DNA of 33,694 nucleotides from contig JAKBAC010000019.1 of NCBI GenBank assembly GCA_021809365.1, forward strand, positions 1-33,694, read 5' to 3'. The position numbers and the translations under genes are program-made. Positions 31,870 through 33,694 of the stretch are shown here, in pieces; the stretch's first letter is position 1, and the number at the start of each line of letters is the position of its first letter. The stretch is from Planctomycetota bacterium. GTDB lineage: Bacteria; Planctomycetota; Phycisphaerae; WQYP01. Below the pieces are notes generated by a model. The model saw only the letters and a list, made by a program, of their open reading frames with translations, was not told where the DNA came from and made no database searches.

Positions 31870-33168
31870 ATGAAAACCGATCAACTGCTAATTACCAACG
31901 GCATGGTTCTGGATCCGGGTCGCAAAAAACCCGAAAAACTCGAAGTGCTGATTGCGAATGGAACGATTCAGGCGGTGGGTACCGGTCTGAAGGCCACAGC
32001 GCCTCGCGCCACCATACTGGATGCCAAGGGTTGCTATGTGGCACCAGGCCTTATTGACATCCATGTTCATCTGCGCGAGCCGGGACAGGAACATAAGGAA
32101 ACCATCGCCACCGGATCGGCGGCGGCGGCGGCGGGTGGATTTACCACAATCTGCTGTATGCCCAACACCACGCCGGCGCTGGATACCGATACGCAAATTG
32201 AATTTGTGCTCACGCAATCAGCGCGTGCGGCATTATGCCGGGTGCTGCCATTCGGCGCGATCACCAAGGGACGCGAAGGCAGGGAACTGGCGGAACTGCG
32301 GCTGATGCACGAGGCTGGAGCGGTGGGATTCAGCGATGACGGCTGCGGCGTGGCATCGGCGGCGGTGATGATTAAAGCCCTGCAATATGTCAAAATGTTT
32401 GATGGGTTAATCAGCCAGCACTGCGAGGAGCCGACGCTTTCCGGCGGAGCCATGAATTCCGGTGCCACAGCACTACGGCTGGGCCTCAATGGGATACCGG
32501 CGGTGGCGGAGGAATTGATGATCGCCCGCGATCTGCTGCTGAATCAGCGGATTATGGCCCGCTATCACATTCAGCACATCAGCACCGCCGGCGCCGTGGA
32601 CCTGGTCCGACGCGCCAAGGACGCGGGTCAAAGCGTTACCGCTGAAGTCGCCCCTCATCATCTGCTGCTCACGGATACTTTCTGCGATACGTATGACACC
32701 AATTTCAAAATGAATCCTCCGTTGCGTTCGCAAAAAGATGTGGAGGCTTGTATCGCCGGCGTGGCCGATGGGACCATTGACTGCCTGGCGACGGATCACG
32801 CCCCTCATGCCCGTGAAGAAAAGGAATTGGAATTTGACCGCGCGCCATTTGGTATACTGGGATTGGAAACCGCGCTGCCTCTGTACATTGAAGCGCTCGT
32901 GAAACCCGGCCACCTCAGTTGGCTGGAACTGATAAGAAAGATGACCGCACGGCCCGCGGAGATTACCCGACTTACAGATCGCGGCACTCTGGCGGCCGGT
33001 TCGCTGGGCGATCTGGTCATTATCAATCCGGAAGAAAAATGGACCATTGATCCGGATAAATCCCGCAGCAAGAGCCGCAATACACCGTTCACGGGCCGCC
33101 CGGTGGTCGGCCGGGTAACGCATACGATATTGGGCGGGCGGGTGGTGTATACACGCGATGCGAAATGA
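31870..33168 (+). CDS. pyrC: Dihydroorotase, class I
   Basis: A 432-aa amidohydrolase that interconverts carbamoyl-aspartate and dihydroorotate in pyrimidine synthesis. Metal-binding and substrate motifs are complete: DIHVHLREPG (63-72, His 65 and 67), CMPNTTPALD, GFSDDG with the Asp that replaces the carboxylated Lys in class I, QHCEEP, YHIQHIS, and TDHAPHAREEKE with the catalytic Asp. Length fits class I (about 425-430 aa). The ATG at 31870 is the only sensible start; no ribosome site is visible. Neither pyrB, its usual partner, nor any other pyr gene is adjacent; pyrD is 8 kb away on the other strand. Confidence 0.97.
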   Translation: MKTDQLLITNGMVLDPGRKKPEKLEVLIANGTIQAVGTGLKATAPRATILDAKGCYVAPGLIDIHVHLREPGQEHKETIATGSAAAAAGGFTTICCMPNTTPALDTDTQIEFVLTQSARAALCRVLPFGAITKGREGRELAELRLMHEAGAVGFSDDGCGVASAAVMIKALQYVKMFDGLISQHCEEPTLSGGAMNSGATALRLGLNGIPAVAEELMIARDLLLNQRIMARYHIQHISTAGAVDLVRRAKDAGQSVTAEVAPHHLLLTDTFCDTYDTNFKMNPPLRSQKDVEACIAGVADGTIDCLATDHAPHAREEKELEFDRAPFGILGLETALPLYIEALVKPGHLSWLELIRKMTARPAEITRLTDRGTLAAGSLGDLVIINPEEKWTIDPDKSRSKSRNTPFTGRPVVGRVTHTILGGRVVYTRDAK

Positions 33169-33332
33169 GCCGACAGTCGCGTCACCTCCGTACGCAGATG
33201 TGGCGATGAACCCATACCGGATCTAAAACATCGCCAGTTCACGGGTATTCTGAGGCCCACCGGAAAAAGTCCGGGCGTGGTGCCGGGACGCCCCATCCCC
33301 CTTGCGCAATCTGAAATTTGAAATCTCAAATT

Positions 33333-33500
33333 CCCCCTTTTAGCCGCGCGTGCTTGCACCGCGCGTTTTCCGCGGCAGTCGCCAGTGTTGAGAAAGTAGA
33401 AAGTAGACCGCGGGGATTGCCTCACCTTGCGACAGCATCACTTCAGTTCCAGCCTTATGTGCTCTACTGCTCAACTCTCTCCTGATCCCCGCTCTGCGGC
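33333..33500. repeat. Composite intergenic repeat, copies 2 and 3 begin here
   Basis: Copy 2 (33338-33475) shares TTTTAGCCGCGCGTGCTTGC, CGCGCGTT, GCAGTCGCCAGTGTTGA and AAGTAGACCGC with 18197-18264. GTTGAGAAAGTAG (33387-33399) and CTACTGCTCAAC (33464-33475) are inverted. A third copy of the left part is at 33510-33568. The preceding sequence 33169-33332 holds no gene; it contains AATCTGAAATTTGAAATCTC (33308-33327), a simple AT-rich repeat. Confidence 0.7.
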
Positions 33501-33509
33501 AACAGCCGC

Positions 33510-33568
33510 CGCCGCGCGTGCTCGCACCGCGCGTTTTCCGCGGCAGTCGTCGGTGTTGAGAAAGTAGT
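33510..33568. repeat. Composite intergenic repeat, copy 3 (left part only)
   Basis: CCGCGCGTGCTCGCACCGCG, CGTTTTCCGCGGCAGTCGTC and GGTGTTGAGAAAGTAG repeat the left part of 33342-33399 with few changes. It runs directly into the next repeat, with no right part before it. Confidence 0.65.
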
Positions 33569-33694
33569 AAGGCATCGCGAAGAAATAACGTGAGCAATTA
33601 TGGCGCAGGAATTTTGACCGCCGGCAAGGCGCTCGCGAGGCGCATATCCGCATGGATTCTGTAACGAGCGGGCAACGCCGCCGGCGGCCAAAAG
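33568..33694. repeat. Second copy of the 7748-type MITE-like element, cut by the window end
   Basis: The left end TAAGGCATCGCGAAGAAATA resembles TAAGGGACTGCGCAAAAATA at 7748. The interior matches in order: TGGCGCAGGAATTTTGACCG, CAAGGCG, GGCGCATA, TTCTGTAACGAGCG and GGCCAAAAG, which ends at the last base of the window. The right terminal repeat would lie outside, so completeness is unknown. Confidence 0.55.

Noticed and set aside
33340..33691. Overlapping minus-strand frames with repeated LPRKTRGASTRG peptide
   Set aside because: These are translations of the intergenic repeat copies, not genes.

Overview
The window looks like a chromosomal stretch from a Gram-negative-type bacterium, most likely a planctomycete of the Phycisphaerae type. 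This is inferred from the gene families, since no rRNA is present. The clues are a PEGA-domain lipoprotein, a DUF1844 protein, a secreted prenyltransferase/squalene-oxidase-repeat protein next to an NPCBM-domain protein, several large secreted proteins of no recognised family, and an ADP-heptose epimerase that implies an outer membrane with LPS. Genes are short-spaced, and housekeeping genes are scattered rather than gathered in pathway operons.

Layout. 1-343 is the 3' end of a DUF5131 gene. 344-895 holds inverted repeats, a promoter and tRNA-Thr(CGT). 896-4287 (minus) holds a BioF-like enzyme, an HU/IHF protein and zwf. 4370-7678 holds a HIT hydrolase, a quinone-reductase-like enzyme, a HELVH-motif protein and an amidohydrolase. 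7748-9126 is an accessory islet: a UPF0175/PIN toxin-antitoxin pair between two different MITE-like elements. 9257-13046 (minus) holds aguB, aguA, an ADP-heptose epimerase and a polysaccharide deacetylase. 13195-16653 (plus) encodes three exported or membrane proteins, the first interrupted in frame by a second copy of the MITE. 16685-18148 (minus) holds pgl and a PqiA-like protein. 18149-18582 is repeat-rich. 18583-22718 holds an unknown membrane protein, a short RlmN-like enzyme, purB and a DUF1844 protein. 22727-28774 holds pyrD and a divergent set of five envelope genes, one of them a 45-codon membrane peptide. 28998-33168 holds tRNA-Val(TAC), tsaB, clpX and pyrC. 33169-33694 is a pile-up of intergenic repeats.

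Function. zwf and pgl supply the first two steps of the oxidative pentose phosphate pathway. pyrC and pyrD belong to pyrimidine synthesis and purB to purine synthesis. aguA and aguB turn agmatine into putrescine. tsaB (tRNA t6A) and the RlmN-like enzyme modify RNA. clpX is the protease unfoldase.

The most notable non-genic content is at least four families of short dispersed repeats. The clearest is a 183-184 bp element with terminal inverted repeats and a different 8-bp direct duplication at each of two insertions. One insertion added exactly 192 bp, 64 codons, to the 5' part of a gene without breaking the frame.
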